A stretch of 64,000 nucleotides of DNA from Salipiger abyssi (GCF_001975705.1 NZ_CP015092.1:62001-126000); one strand, 5' to 3'; shown: positions 43,921 through 53,176, numbered from the stretch's first letter. Translations and numbers: made by a program. Notes: a model not told the origin generated them from the sequence alone.

Positions 43921-44640
43921 TTATTCGGCGGCCCGTGCCTGATCGACAAGCTCGATCATCTGGTCCGCCTGGATCAGGCCCGGCGCAAGACTGTCGCCGA
44001 TCACAAATGAAGGTGTGCCACTGAACCCCAGAGATTGCGCAAGCCGCATGGAAGTCTGTATGTGTTCTTCTATTTCCGGTCCGTTCATGTCGCGACGCAA
44101 CTGTGCAACATCGAGGCCGATGTCTTCCGCAGTGCGGAGAATCGATGCTTCCTCTGCGCGTTCCTTCAGTTGCATCATGGCCCAATGAAACTCTTCATAT
44201 TTGCCCTGGTTTCGGGACGCCAGCGCCGCGCGGGCGGCAAAAACCGACCCGTCCCCCAGAATGGGCCATTCCCGGTAAACGACCCTGACGTTGGGATCAG
44301 CGGCAAGCAATGCCTCCATTTCAGGTTTAACCCGGCGGCAATAGGGGCAGTTGTAGTCGAAGAATTCGACAACCGTGACATCGCCATCCGGATTGCCCAG
44401 AACGGGCGCATTGGGATCATTTTCAAGCGTGGCTTTTTCCGTATCGAGAACCTGCGCTGCGGCTTGCGCCTGCAACGCCTGCTGTTGCTGTTCGAACAAC
44501 TGCGCGGCCTCGAACACGATGCCCGGATTCTCGCGGATGGCTTCCAGCATCAGTTCCTTGATCCGGTCTTCGTCCATGCCGTCTGCCGTCGCAGCGATGG
44601 GAAGCATTAACAGTGCGGTGGTAGCCAAGAATCTTTTCAT
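43921..44640 (-). CDS. DsbA-family thiol oxidoreductase, copy 2
   Basis: A 239-residue exported protein with a signal peptide ending ATA, a helical Gln-rich segment (FEQQQQALQAQAAAQ) and a thioredoxin fold with FFDYNCPYCRRV (CPYC) and FSGTPSFVIG. It closely parallels copy 1 at 24201 and again ends a run of cytochrome and multicopper oxidase genes. Last gene of the second minus-strand copper operon. Confidence 0.9.
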   Translation of the reverse strand: MKRFLATTALLMLPIAATADGMDEDRIKELMLEAIRENPGIVFEAAQLFEQQQQALQAQAAAQVLDTEKATLENDPNAPVLGNPDGDVTVVEFFDYNCPYCRRVKPEMEALLAADPNVRVVYREWPILGDGSVFAARAALASRNQGKYEEFHWAMMQLKERAEEASILRTAEDIGLDVAQLRRDMNGPEIEEHIQTSMRLAQSLGFSGTPSFVIGDSLAPGLIQADQMIELVDQARAAE

Positions 44641-45134
44641 TATCCGTCTCCTTGTGAGGCAATATCCTGGGCCGTGCGCTCGGCTTGCGTGGCGCGTTCA
44701 CGCTCCGGCCATGTTGACTTGATGTATGCGAGGATGTCCCAGATTTCCCCGTCGCTCAGTTGGTCGCCGAAACCGGGCATGCCGCTGTTGAAGTCAACGC
44801 CTTGCGCCGCGAGAACCTCGGCGCCCCCCAGCTTGGTGTAGGCGAACAGCATGCTGTCCGCGTGGTGCCAAGTGTGGCCGCTTGCATCATGCGGCGGTGC
44901 GGGCAGGCTTCCGTCATCACGCGGACTGCGCCAGTTTTCTTCACCTTCCAGATTTGCGCCATGGCACGCGGCGCAATTTTCGGCATAGAGGACTTCGCCC
45001 GCGGCCACATCGGCTGAGGAGTTGATGAGGTTTTCCGCCGTATGGTCGGTTCCGCCGGACCGGGTCCACAGGAATATGGTAGCCACCGCAACGGTAACTA
45101 CGCCCAACGCAAGATAGACGGATCGCGGGGTCAT
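44640..45134 (-). CDS. Membrane-anchored monoheme cytochrome c, copy 2
   Basis: A 164-residue protein with an N-terminal hydrophobic anchor and one heme site, CAACH in [15 protein letters not shown]. It then has [14 protein letters not shown], nearly the same as in copy 1, and [11 protein letters not shown] near the end. Its ATG overlaps the multicopper oxidase stop by four bases, so the oxidase and cytochrome are translationally coupled. This supports electron exchange between them. Confidence 0.9.
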   Translation of the reverse strand: MTPRSVYLALGVVTVAVATIFLWTRSGGTDHTAENLINSSADVAAGEVLYAENCAACHGANLEGEENWRSPRDDGSLPAPPHDASGHTWHHADSMLFAYTKLGGAEVLAAQGVDFNSGMPGFGDQLSDGEIWDILAYIKSTWPERERATQAERTAQDIASQGDG

Positions 45135-46519
45135 CCAACGACGATCTTGGTCATCATGCCCGAAGCCGCATGCGACAGCATGTGGCAATGTAGCAGCCAT
45201 TGGCCCGGGTTGTCCGCCACAAAGGCAATCTCGCGCGTCTGACCCCGTTCAAGAAGGGTCGTGTCACGCAGCGGTCCGAGGGTGCCGTTTTCGGCGACCT
45301 CGTGGAAGTGAATGCCATGCAGGTGCATCGCGTGCGGAAACGCCGTGTCGTTCACGATCTTCAATCGTACATTCTGGCCGCGGTCCAGCCGCGCAAGGGG
45401 ATCACCGTTGATCCCGTCCACTTTGCCGTTGAACGACCAGAAATACCCGGCCTCGACGATCTCGCCGATCGGCTTGAGTTCGCCCCCAAGGGAAGCGGAC
45501 CTCATCCGCCCCATGGCACCGCCTTCCATACTCAGGCTGAGCATCGTGGCTTCACTCAAGTCGACCATCCTGTGGTCGTTCGGCGGCAAGGCCAAAGGCG
45601 CGTCTCGACGATTTTTCGAGCCCCACTCAACGACCTCGAATGTAACCTGGCTGAAGGCCTCTTCCCGGCCGAACTGAAGAATATGAGCCGTTTCACCAAC
45701 ATCCGCGACCACATCGACGATCAGGTCGATCCGTTGAGCCGGAGCGAGGATCATCGGCTCCGTCACCTTAATGGGTGCAGCCAGGGGCATGCCGTCCAAA
45801 GCAACCGCCCAACCGTCAAGGCCTTCCAGCCCCAGTTGGAAATTGCGCGCATTGGCAGCATTGATCAGCCGCAAGCGCAGTCTTTCGTTCTTGCGTGCAC
45901 TCAGGCCCAGATTGAAGGTTCCATTGGTCGTCAGCAGGTTGCCGATGCGCCCTGCGTGGCTGAGATCATGAGGCGCTCCGAAGTCGTCTTTGATCTGCGC
46001 GGTTTCGGGGTCAATAAGCCAATCATCCAGGATCAGGACTTCCTCGCGATCAATGTCGAGAGGCTCGGCCTCTTCCACGATCAGTGCACCGTAAAGCCCT
46101 CTGCCCACCTGCTCAAACGACCTATTATGGGCATGGTACCAATAGGTCCCGGCATCCGGGACAGTAAAGTCATAGTCGAATGTTTCCTCCGGCTGGACCA
46201 CATCCTGTGTCAGGCCGGAAACGCCATCCATCGCATTGTCGATGCGGATGCCGTGCCAATGCGTCGACGTTCCCTGAGAAAACCGGTTGACCAATCTGCG
46301 CTGGACACGCCCCCCCTGCGCCACGCGAATCTCCGGACCGGGTGAGCCGCCGTCAAAGCACCAAAGCGATGTCTTGCCATAGTTGCCGGGCAGCAGCTGC
46401 ACGTCGCTTTGCTGGGCTGTCAGGGTCGCGAATGGCGTGCCCGCAAATCCAGTGCTGGCCGACAGACCACTGAACGCAGCAGATGTTGCCAGAAATTGGC
46501 GGCGATTGAGCGTGATCAT
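45131..46519 (-). CDS. Multicopper oxidase, copy 2
   Basis: A 462-residue Tat-type exported oxidase ([16 protein letters not shown]) with three cupredoxin domains and all four ligand blocks: [28 protein letters not shown] and [13 protein letters not shown]. The Met-rich insertion of copy 1 is much reduced, with only [13 protein letters not shown] in this region. This points to a different substrate range or weaker need for Met-bound Cu(I). Coupled to cytochrome c copy 2 downstream and a diheme cytochrome upstream. Confidence 0.92.
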   Translation of the reverse strand: MITLNRRQFLATSAAFSGLSASTGFAGTPFATLTAQQSDVQLLPGNYGKTSLWCFDGGSPGPEIRVAQGGRVQRRLVNRFSQGTSTHWHGIRIDNAMDGVSGLTQDVVQPEETFDYDFTVPDAGTYWYHAHNRSFEQVGRGLYGALIVEEAEPLDIDREEVLILDDWLIDPETAQIKDDFGAPHDLSHAGRIGNLLTTNGTFNLGLSARKNERLRLRLINAANARNFQLGLEGLDGWAVALDGMPLAAPIKVTEPMILAPAQRIDLIVDVVADVGETAHILQFGREEAFSQVTFEVVEWGSKNRRDAPLALPPNDHRMVDLSEATMLSLSMEGGAMGRMRSASLGGELKPIGEIVEAGYFWSFNGKVDGINGDPLARLDRGQNVRLKIVNDTAFPHAMHLHGIHFHEVAENGTLGPLRDTTLLERGQTREIAFVADNPGQWLLHCHMLSHAASGMMTKIVVG

Positions 46520-46535
46520 TCGTGGGTTCCCAAGA

Positions 46536-47426
46536 TTATGATTTGTTGTCCAGCAGGTAGGTGGCCATCGCATTCAGGTCTGCGTCGCTCAGAAAGCCCG
46601 TGCCATAGCGCACGACTTCGGCCATTGATCCACCAAATACGTCGCCAGACGGCGTTATGCCAGATCGCAATGCATAAGCCATATCGTCTGTTGTCCAGCC
46701 TTCGGACACAAGATCGCGCGTCCGGATCGAAGGTGCTTTGCCACCTCCCGGCAAGGCGTCGTTGCCGGAAAACCTCTTCGATACTATGCGTGCGCCTGCA
46801 AAGTTCCGCGTTGTGTGGCAGGCAGCACAATGTGCCGCCCCGTTGACCAGCAGCTTGCCCCTGTTCCAAGCATCGCTTCGGTCCGCCTCTGGTGCGGTGT
46901 CAGGCTTTGTCAGAAAAGCCGCCCGCCAAAGTTTCATCCCCCATCGCTGATCGAACGGAAAAGGCACCTCATGGGACGGGGTCGGCACATTCACGGCTGG
47001 CACGGTCTGGAACGCGGCCCACAGATCGGCAATGTCCTGATCCGTGTAGTTTGCATAAAACGGGTAGGTGAAGGTGGGATAATAGGGGTCTCCGTCCGGG
47101 GAAATTCCCTGCCTTACCGCTTTTGCAAACTCTTCTACTGTCCAGCCGCCAATCCCGAATTCGACATCGGTGGTCAGATTTGGCGGATAGAATGTCCCGA
47201 AATCGGTCCGGAGCGGCGCTCCTCCTGCCAATGGCGCCCCGCCAGCTTCAAAGTTGGTGTGGCACGCAATGCATCCACCGGCGCGCGCCAGATACGACCC
47301 CCGCTGGGCATCGCCTTGCAGGGTCAGGTCCGAGACTGGCGCACCGATCGGCCAGGCTATCGTTGCCGCGACAACGCCGATGCCGCCGACGACCCCCGCA
47401 CCGATGATCCAACGCCACCACCGCAT
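46536..47426 (-). CDS. Diheme cytochrome c
   Basis: A 296-residue protein with an N-terminal anchor and two heme sites, GGCIACHTNFEAGG and AHCAACHTTRNFAGA. The pattern PNLTTDVEFGIGGWTVEEF and the second-domain layout resemble cytochrome subunits of membrane dehydrogenases (alcohol or gluconate dehydrogenase type) that carry electrons to the respiratory chain. No dehydrogenase is adjacent, but a multicopper oxidase is, so it probably serves the copper redox module. The ATG at 47426 starts MRWWRW. Confidence 0.88.
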   Translation of the reverse strand: MRWWRWIIGAGVVGGIGVVAATIAWPIGAPVSDLTLQGDAQRGSYLARAGGCIACHTNFEAGGAPLAGGAPLRTDFGTFYPPNLTTDVEFGIGGWTVEEFAKAVRQGISPDGDPYYPTFTYPFYANYTDQDIADLWAAFQTVPAVNVPTPSHEVPFPFDQRWGMKLWRAAFLTKPDTAPEADRSDAWNRGKLLVNGAAHCAACHTTRNFAGARIVSKRFSGNDALPGGGKAPSIRTRDLVSEGWTTDDMAYALRSGITPSGDVFGGSMAEVVRYGTGFLSDADLNAMATYLLDNKS

Positions 47427-47430
47427 CTGA

Positions 47431-48030
47431 TCACTTGTCCTCTTTGCGGAACTTCTGGTGGCAGGCCGAACAGGTCTGGGCGACCATCGCGAACGCACGG
47501 TCGGTCGGCATGTCCGCAAACATCTCGGTCGTCATGGGAAGGTCCGATCCCATCATGCCCCCTCCCATTGCAGGCGCGGACCCGCCACCCATCATCCCGT
47601 CAGTGGCGCCGCCCATCATTGATTCGCTACCGTTGCCCTGTGCTGCGGCCAACCCATTGCCTGCGCTCAACTTCAATCCTTCGGCGGCTGTTCTCAACTC
47701 TTGCGCAAGGGCCGCGAACTCTTCGCTGTTTTCCCAGACCGACGGCAACGCCTTGGACACTCCGCCACCCGAGCCTTCAGGAAACAGTCGCGTCATTTGC
47801 TCACCGGCATGGCCGATCATCGCGCCAGCTTCCCTGCGGACGACATCGGCGTCATAAGGTACCTGACCCCGCATCATGGGTGATAGCGTCTTGAGTGTTT
47901 TGGCCATCGCGGACATGCCCTGCATCCGCTCCAGCACCACGCCGGTTGCTCCGGAATGCGCCAAGGCAGCAACGCCGGTCGTCCCGATCGCAATGGCAGT
48001 AATCCATATCTTCATGTTCATGTTGGTCAT
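47431..48030 (-). CDS. Cytochrome c' family protein with Met-rich insertion
   Basis: A 199-residue exported protein with the C-terminal heme site CSACHQKFR typical of cytochrome c' (four-helix bundle). An inserted loop rich in Met and Gly (GSESMMGG, DGMMGGGS and GGGMMGSD, about residues 130-160) is unusual for the family and resembles Cu(I)-binding segments elsewhere in the window. The start is uncertain among 48039 (TTG), 48030 and 48021. Possible gas or copper binding role. Confidence 0.85.
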   Translation of the reverse strand: MTNMNMKIWITAIAIGTTGVAALAHSGATGVVLERMQGMSAMAKTLKTLSPMMRGQVPYDADVVRREAGAMIGHAGEQMTRLFPEGSGGGVSKALPSVWENSEEFAALAQELRTAAEGLKLSAGNGLAAAQGNGSESMMGGATDGMMGGGSAPAMGGGMMGSDLPMTTEMFADMPTDRAFAMVAQTCSACHQKFRKEDK

Positions 48031-48035
48031 TCCTG

Positions 48036-48494
48036 TCAATTGATCCCGTTGGCGCGCTGAAGTTCCCGCACATATGCAACAACCATCTTCACATCGCCGG
48101 GTGTGACGCCTTCAACTGGCGGCATATTGCCAAACTTCCAATGGTGCGCTCTGACACCTTGTTTCGCGGCAAGCAAAAAAGCGGCGTCACCGTGATGGCT
48201 CGGTTCATAGATCTTGTGGACAAGCGGCGGTGCCACGCCATTCTGTCCGGCAGCATTCGCACCGTGACAAGCGGCGCAAGCGCCATCGAAAACACGCTTT
48301 CCCAATTGGGCATTTGCTGAGAATTCAGCAGGCACAACCACGTCTGCAATCGGCGCGCCCTCTTCCGTCTGCGAAAGATCAGGCGTTGTCATTGTGTGGC
48401 CGGGCATCGAAGACGATGGCTGCAATTGCTGCCAGATCACAACCGCGCCACCGACGACAAAAAACGCCGCAATCAGGATGCCGGACTTCGACAT
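48036..48494 (-). CDS. Monoheme cytochrome c
   Basis: A 152-residue protein with an N-terminal membrane anchor and one heme site, CAACH in [15 protein letters not shown]. Methionine in FGNMPPVEGVT may be the axial ligand. It is joined on both sides in the operon: it starts one base from the L,D-transpeptidase stop and its own stop overlaps the cytochrome c' start region. Probable electron carrier in the copper redox module. Confidence 0.88.
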   Translation of the reverse strand: MSKSGILIAAFFVVGGAVVIWQQLQPSSSMPGHTMTTPDLSQTEEGAPIADVVVPAEFSANAQLGKRVFDGACAACHGANAAGQNGVAPPLVHKIYEPSHHGDAAFLLAAKQGVRAHHWKFGNMPPVEGVTPGDVKMVVAYVRELQRANGIN

Positions 48495-49066
48495 CAGATT
48501 AATCGTACCTGCGTGCCGACCGGTGTCCTTTCGAACACCTCGATGATTTGCTCGTTGTAGAGACCGATACACCCGCTTGAAGAGCGTCTTCCGATCTTGC
48601 GCGTATCATGGGTGCCGTGAATCCTGTAGTACGTCCAACTCAGGTGCAGGGCACGGACGCCCAACGGGTTATCCGGCCCGGGCGGCATATAGGCTGGCAA
48701 AGACGGGTCACGTTCGCGCATGGAGGGTGTAGGGGTCCAGTCAGGTTCGGGGTCCTTGAACGTGACTGTCGTGTAGCCGCGCTTTGTCAGCTCGTCAGAC
48801 AAGGGAACCGATGTCGGATAAATGCGCATTTCGCCATCGGCCGTCCAGTGTTGCATCACGCGGGTAACGGTGTCTGCGATGATGATACCCTTGTCCAAAG
48901 CGTCAAAGTGGTCTTGCCAAGCGTGTGTACGAAACGATGAGATATTCCTTCGGACACTGGTTTGATCCACCTGCGCACGCAGGATGGACGGGGCCGCGAA
49001 AGCTGCCGATGCGGCACCTGCCGTGAATGCTCGACGCGTTACACGTGTTTGCTTGCGGGTCATCAT
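48494..49066 (-). CDS. L,D-transpeptidase (YkuD family), copy 3
   Basis: A 190-residue exported protein with an RR signal (VTRRAFTAGAASAAFAAP) and a YkuD domain: YYRIHGTHDTRKIG and RSSSGCIGL with catalytic His and Cys. It shares one base with the cytochrome c gene, so it is the leading gene of the run to dsbA. A tandem TGTA box lies about 80 bases upstream (49146-49162). L,D-transpeptidases are known copper targets, and their presence here suggests replacement of poisoned enzyme. Confidence 0.88.
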   Translation of the reverse strand: MMTRKQTRVTRRAFTAGAASAAFAAPSILRAQVDQTSVRRNISSFRTHAWQDHFDALDKGIIIADTVTRVMQHWTADGEMRIYPTSVPLSDELTKRGYTTVTFKDPEPDWTPTPSMRERDPSLPAYMPPGPDNPLGVRALHLSWTYYRIHGTHDTRKIGRRSSSGCIGLYNEQIIEVFERTPVGTQVRLI

Positions 49067-49145
49067 ATGGCCTCATGTTGTTGTCTGCCTATCCACTAGA
49101 CTACCCGCCTGGTCGCATTTCATGAACAGTTCGGGGCCTGATATT

Positions 49146-49162
49146 ATGTAACGATATGTATC
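49146..49162. promoter_or_regulatory. Tandem TGTA box upstream of L,D-transpeptidase copy 3
   Basis: ATGTAACGATATGTATC has two TGTA half-sites 10 bases apart. It lies in the 128-base gap between transpeptidase genes 3 and 4 and would control the transpeptidase-cytochrome-oxidase operon. It matches boxes at 34125, 52008 and 53221. Confidence 0.62.
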
Positions 49163-49194
49163 CCGGCCAACGGACACGTCTTCGCGCTGCTGCC

Positions 49195-49788
49195 TCAAAC
49201 CTCGATGGGTTTCAGGACAACACGCGTGTCGAGCGGGACCTTCTCATAGAGTTCGATGATCTGATTATTGGTAAGCCTTGCACAGCCGTTTGAGACACGT
49301 CGACCAATCGTCTTCGGATCCGTTGTGCCGTGAATTCTCAGGTAGGTGTCCCCACGCCCTGGCTGGTAAAGATACAAGGCGCGGGCACCGAGTGGATTGT
49401 TCAGCCCACCGGGCACACCGCCCGCAAAACGAAGATATCGGTCAGGATCTCTGGCTATCATGGCGGGTGTGGGCGTCCACCGCGGCCACTTTTGCTTGCG
49501 CGCGACATAGAACTCGCCGGATTCATAGAGCCCCTCCCGGCCAATTCCGACGGTATACCTGATTGCCCGATTGTTCGGCAAAGTCCAAAATAAAGCGAAC
49601 TGGTTCGGATCGACATGTATTTCTCCCGGTTTGTCTGCCTCGGTGAACGGAACCTGGCGCGGCAACTGCTCCGGGGGCACCACAGATGGCCCGACGCGCC
49701 GGTCGTGCTCTGCGTCACTATGCGCGAATGCTGTTTTTCCACTCACCGAAAGAGCTGCAACAGAAGTCAGGAAATATCTTCGTTTCAT
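49195..49788 (-). CDS. L,D-transpeptidase (YkuD family), copy 4
   Basis: A 197-residue exported protein with signal MKRRYFLTSVAALSVSGKTAFA and a YkuD domain with YLRIHGTTDPKTIG and RRVSNGCARL. The block PRWTPTPAMIARDPDRY is shared with copy 2 (HWQPTQNMIDRDPEL) and copy 3 (WTPTPSMRERDPSL), so copies 2-4 form one subfamily, distinct from the lipoprotein copy 1. It lies 17 bases after the sensor kinase gene and is probably cotranscribed with it. Confidence 0.88.
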   Translation of the reverse strand: MKRRYFLTSVAALSVSGKTAFAHSDAEHDRRVGPSVVPPEQLPRQVPFTEADKPGEIHVDPNQFALFWTLPNNRAIRYTVGIGREGLYESGEFYVARKQKWPRWTPTPAMIARDPDRYLRFAGGVPGGLNNPLGARALYLYQPGRGDTYLRIHGTTDPKTIGRRVSNGCARLTNNQIIELYEKVPLDTRVVLKPIEV

Positions 49789-49805
49789 ATACTTGCCTCA
49801 CTAAA

Positions 49806-51248
49806 CTAGTCGGGTTTGAGGTGACGAACAACCCGCGCCATATGTGGCGAGCCTTCCTCTTTCGGGGCTGACTCGGCGCTTTGTTTGACGGGCAGCGTGA
49901 TTTCAGCGCGCAGACCCCCATCAGTGCGGTTTTTCAGTTCGATAGAACCACCGTGCTCAAGGATGATGCTGCGCGCAATCGACAGCCCCAGGCCATGACC
50001 GCCGGTATCCTGTGATCGCGACGTCTCGAGCCTGACATAGGGTCCGAAAACAGCCTCCAGCTGATTGTCGGGAATACCGGGCCCCTGATCGTCGATGGCG
50101 ACCACTACCTCACTGCCCATGCGTTGCCACGAAACCCTGGCCTCACTCCCGTAGCGGATCGCGTTCTCAATCAGGTTTCTCAACGCGCGCCCCATCGCGC
50201 TTGGTTTCACGGATACGATGAGTGGACCTTGGCTGGTCACCTGAACCTTGTCCAAGCCCATACCAGTGATCAGATCGTGCAAATCAACCGATTGGACCTC
50301 TTCATGCTGTCCGACGCCCTTCGCGAAATCGAGGGTCGCATCGACCATCCGTTGCATCTCTTCACTTGACGCCACCAAGGACGTGCGCGTGTCTTCGTCG
50401 TCCACCATTTCGGCCCGCACCCTAAGCGCCGTCAAAGGCGAGCGCAGATCATGCGCAAGCGCTGCAAGCATCTGGGTCCGGTCACTGACAAATCGCGTCA
50501 GGCGATCCTGCATGATGTTGAATGATCGGGTCAGATCTCGAACTTCCTTCGGCCCTACGACCGGCAGATCGCCCTTGGCGGCGCCGCGACCCAGGCGTTC
50601 GGACGCAGTCGCGAGATCGTTGAGTGGTCCGGTCAGTCGGGACAGGAGAAACCAGAAACTTGCAACCAGCAGAAGTCCCGCAGTCAGTGCAAAGGATATG
50701 TTGGACGCCAGCGACCTTTGCAGAGGCGGCCGTTCGAACCGCGTCTCGATGTTGAGCCAATTCCCACCGGACAGCGCAATGGACAGCTCCATCTCGATGG
50801 CCGCAAGGCTGCCCTGCATCATTTCGGCGTGCATTTGCGCCATTTCCGGTGACAGGTTCGGAAGGGGCAGCAGACCTCCCTCGATTTCATGAACCTCAAC
50901 CCGGATATCCCGGCTGTAGCTTTCCTGAAGCAGTGCCCGTATCCGCGCTTCGACCGCTCCACCGTCATCGTGTTGTCCGTGTGCAACCGACGGCTCGTCT
51001 GTAAGGTCGAACCGTACGAGCGGAGACGTTGCCGCGCGGACGATCTGGGCATGCAATTCCGGGGGTGCGCCTTCAATCAACTGTGCGACATTTGCGGCCC
51101 TTCCGGCGGCTTCGGCACCGATGGCGGCCTGAATGGCTAACGAGCGTTCATCAACGAAAAACCAAAGACTCAGAGCTTGCGCGAGGATCAAGACACCGAG
51201 GACCAGAAGGGCAATCTGTGCACGCAACGTCCGCGGAAGCAGCTTCAT
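49806..51248 (-). CDS. Two-component sensor histidine kinase
   Basis: A 480-residue membrane kinase: two N-terminal helices flank a periplasmic domain of about 150 residues with histidine and methionine (GQHDDGG, MAQMHAEMMQG) that could sense a metal. A HAMP domain follows, then the phospho-acceptor H-box ALAHDLRSPLTALR and ATPase boxes N (NLIENAIRYG), G1 (DDQGPGIP) and G2 (GGHGLGLS). The ATG overlaps the response-regulator stop by four bases. The MxxMHxxMM stretch suggests copper sensing, analogous to CusS/CopS, but this is inferred. Confidence 0.92.
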   Translation of the reverse strand: MKLLPRTLRAQIALLVLGVLILAQALSLWFFVDERSLAIQAAIGAEAAGRAANVAQLIEGAPPELHAQIVRAATSPLVRFDLTDEPSVAHGQHDDGGAVEARIRALLQESYSRDIRVEVHEIEGGLLPLPNLSPEMAQMHAEMMQGSLAAIEMELSIALSGGNWLNIETRFERPPLQRSLASNISFALTAGLLLVASFWFLLSRLTGPLNDLATASERLGRGAAKGDLPVVGPKEVRDLTRSFNIMQDRLTRFVSDRTQMLAALAHDLRSPLTALRVRAEMVDDEDTRTSLVASSEEMQRMVDATLDFAKGVGQHEEVQSVDLHDLITGMGLDKVQVTSQGPLIVSVKPSAMGRALRNLIENAIRYGSEARVSWQRMGSEVVVAIDDQGPGIPDNQLEAVFGPYVRLETSRSQDTGGHGLGLSIARSIILEHGGSIELKNRTDGGLRAEITLPVKQSAESAPKEEGSPHMARVVRHLKPD

Positions 51249-51964
51249 TCGCAAATCTCGACATCGCAGGAAAGACTATACCCCCCCTGCCGGACAGTCG
51301 CGATGATCTTCGGGCGCAAAACGTCCTCTTCCATCTTCCGGCGCAACCGGCTCACCTGATTGTCGATGGTTCGGTCCAATGGACCGGCGACCCGGCCGGT
51401 GCTCAATTTGAGCAGCTCGTCGCGGCCAATGACCGTCCTTGGCCTTTGCAGGAACAGGGTCAGGAGTTTGAGTTCACCGGATGTAAGTTGCGTACGCGAA
51501 CCGCCTTGGTCAATCAGTGTGCGGCCATCGAAATCCAGCTTTAGGTGTGCAAACTTCAACGTTTTCCCCGCAAAACCATTCGGTTTTGGGATCAGCTGCG
51601 TCCGACGCAATATCGCGTTGATCCGCGCCACCAGTTCCTTGGGATTAAACGGCTTGGCGAGATAATCGTCTGCCCCGCCATCCAGACCCGCGATGCGGTC
51701 TTCGTCGTCACCCAATGCGGTCAGCATCAGGATCGGAATATGCCCTTCCTTGCGCAATCGCGTGCACGCGGACAGCCCGTCTTCCCCCGGCATCATCACA
51801 TCGAGGACAATCAGATCGAAATGCGCTTCCGCCAGCCTTGCGTCCATCTCAACTGCATTTTCCGCCGCTGAAGCACGCATGCCGTTGCGTTCCAGATAAC
51901 TGGTGACGGATTTCCGAATCTCTGAATGGTCATCGACGACAAGGATGCGTGGCAGATCGCTCAT
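51245..51964 (-). CDS. OmpR-family response regulator
   Basis: A 239-residue regulator with a receiver domain (phospho-acceptor Asp in LIVLDVMMPGEDG, Lys in YLAKPFNPKEL) and a winged-helix DNA-binding domain (ELLKLSTGRVAGPLDRTIDNQVSRLRRK in part, recognition helix in the last section). The ATG at 51964 is preferred over the longer frame. It is the first gene of the kinase operon. A tandem TGTA box lies 44 bases upstream of its start, consistent with autoregulation. Confidence 0.92.
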   Translation of the reverse strand: MSDLPRILVVDDHSEIRKSVTSYLERNGMRASAAENAVEMDARLAEAHFDLIVLDVMMPGEDGLSACTRLRKEGHIPILMLTALGDDEDRIAGLDGGADDYLAKPFNPKELVARINAILRRTQLIPKPNGFAGKTLKFAHLKLDFDGRTLIDQGGSRTQLTSGELKLLTLFLQRPRTVIGRDELLKLSTGRVAGPLDRTIDNQVSRLRRKMEEDVLRPKIIATVRQGGYSLSCDVEICE

Positions 51965-52007
51965 GCCGCCAACATAGTCATTTTCACCAAGGGACGCCCA
52001 TCCCGTG

Positions 52008-52025
52008 TTTGTAGCCAAATGTAAC
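52008..52025. promoter_or_regulatory. Tandem TGTA box between response regulator and DUF411 gene
   Basis: TTTGTAGCCAAATGTAAC has TGTA half-sites 10 bases apart. It lies between the divergent response-regulator gene (start 51964) and the DUF411 gene (start 52090) and could control both. Confidence 0.62.
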
Positions 52026-52089
52026 AGCGCGGGCAGTCGACTTCGGGATACCGAGCAACTATTTAAGGAAGAACATCGAGGAGTTTTAA

Positions 52090-52536
52090 GTGAACCGACG
52101 TGAATTTGGCCTTACGGCACTCAGCCTGGCCTTGGCCGGGCCTGCTTTGTCGCAAACCGCCGCACCCACGTTGCAGGTGACAAAGACACCGACCTGCGGC
52201 TGCTGCGGCGCTTGGGTAAATGAGATGATCTCTGCCGGTTTCAAGGCATCGGTCGAGGACGTGGATTACGACACGCTTCAGGTTCTGAAGCAGAAACACG
52301 GCATCGCGCCGGAACTGGCAGGATGTCACACTACGTCCGTGGGCGGATATTTCGTCGAGGGTCACGTGCCTGCGGCTGACATCGGGCGGTTGCTGAGCGA
52401 AAAACCTGTCGCGCGCGGACTGACAGCACCGGGAATGCCCATGGGTTCGCCCGGCATGGGCCCCCAAGGTGATCCCTATGATGTGCTGCTTGTACTGATG
52501 GATGGGTCGACGCAAGTCTTCGCAACCCACGGCTGA
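52090..52536 (+). CDS. DUF411 metal-binding protein, copy 2
   Basis: A 148-residue exported protein with signal MNRREFGLTALSLALAGPAL and a DUF411 domain: KTPTCGCCGAWV, AGCHTTSVGGYFVEGH and GLTAPGMPMGSPGMG. The Cys-His-Met residues could bind copper. The GTG start is supported by GAGGAG six bases upstream. It diverges from the response regulator and is followed by an overlapping membrane-protein gene. Confidence 0.88.
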   Translation: MNRREFGLTALSLALAGPALSQTAAPTLQVTKTPTCGCCGAWVNEMISAGFKASVEDVDYDTLQVLKQKHGIAPELAGCHTTSVGGYFVEGHVPAADIGRLLSEKPVARGLTAPGMPMGSPGMGPQGDPYDVLLVLMDGSTQVFATHG

Positions 52537-53176
52537 CGTGTTTGCCCGCGATACGTTCCGACAAAGTTTTTCGCCGACCTTACCATTCGGCAGATTTTGT
52601 TGGAACGTATCCGTTCTGAGCTTGGCAAGCATATTGCCGTTCCTGCTTGTCTACATCCTCGCAACGCCTGGTTTTGCGACGCTGCTGCTGACGAATGGGA
52701 CCGCGCTCTCGCGCTTCCTCCGGCAGGTCTTTACCAATGGGTTTGTGGTCGTTTTCCTCGTGAATTACTTGGGGTTCGTTTCCGCATCGGTCGCGCTGAA
52801 GCAGTACCAGCATCGGCCGATTGTTTACCTGGTTTTAGATGGCCTGCTGCGGAGTGTCGCATTCATTGGGGTTCACATTGCCGTCTATGTGATGTCGGCC
52901 GATCTGTTCGGCTCGTTCAACGGCAGCCGTGCAACAGCTTTGAGCGTGGTCGGACCAACGCTCGAGCGGTCGTTCATGTTTGGGAACATCTCGGGCGTAT
53001 ATCTCTATGCCCTGGCGCCCGGCACCTTCATCGCGCTTCTGGTGGTTCTGACAGAACCTTCTGGCGAGGCATCGAAGCCTACCATGTTCAGGACAATGAG
53101 CATGGCCTTGCTGTTCAGCCTGACCCCGATCCCCCTCGTCACATTCCTGTCCTATGCGTTGGATCTGGCAACCTGA
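52502..53176 (+). CDS. Polytopic membrane protein of unknown function
   Basis: A 224-residue protein with five to six hydrophobic segments (for example NVSVLSLASILPFLLVYIL and ALLFSLTPIPLVTFLSYAL) after a polar N-terminus. It overlaps the DUF411 gene by 35 bases. No motif that I recognise and few Cys, His or Met residues in the helices, so a direct metal role is not evident. A later start is possible. Confidence 0.6.
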   Translation: MGRRKSSQPTADVFARDTFRQSFSPTLPFGRFCWNVSVLSLASILPFLLVYILATPGFATLLLTNGTALSRFLRQVFTNGFVVVFLVNYLGFVSASVALKQYQHRPIVYLVLDGLLRSVAFIGVHIAVYVMSADLFGSFNGSRATALSVVGPTLERSFMFGNISGVYLYALAPGTFIALLVVLTEPSGEASKPTMFRTMSMALLFSLTPIPLVTFLSYALDLAT

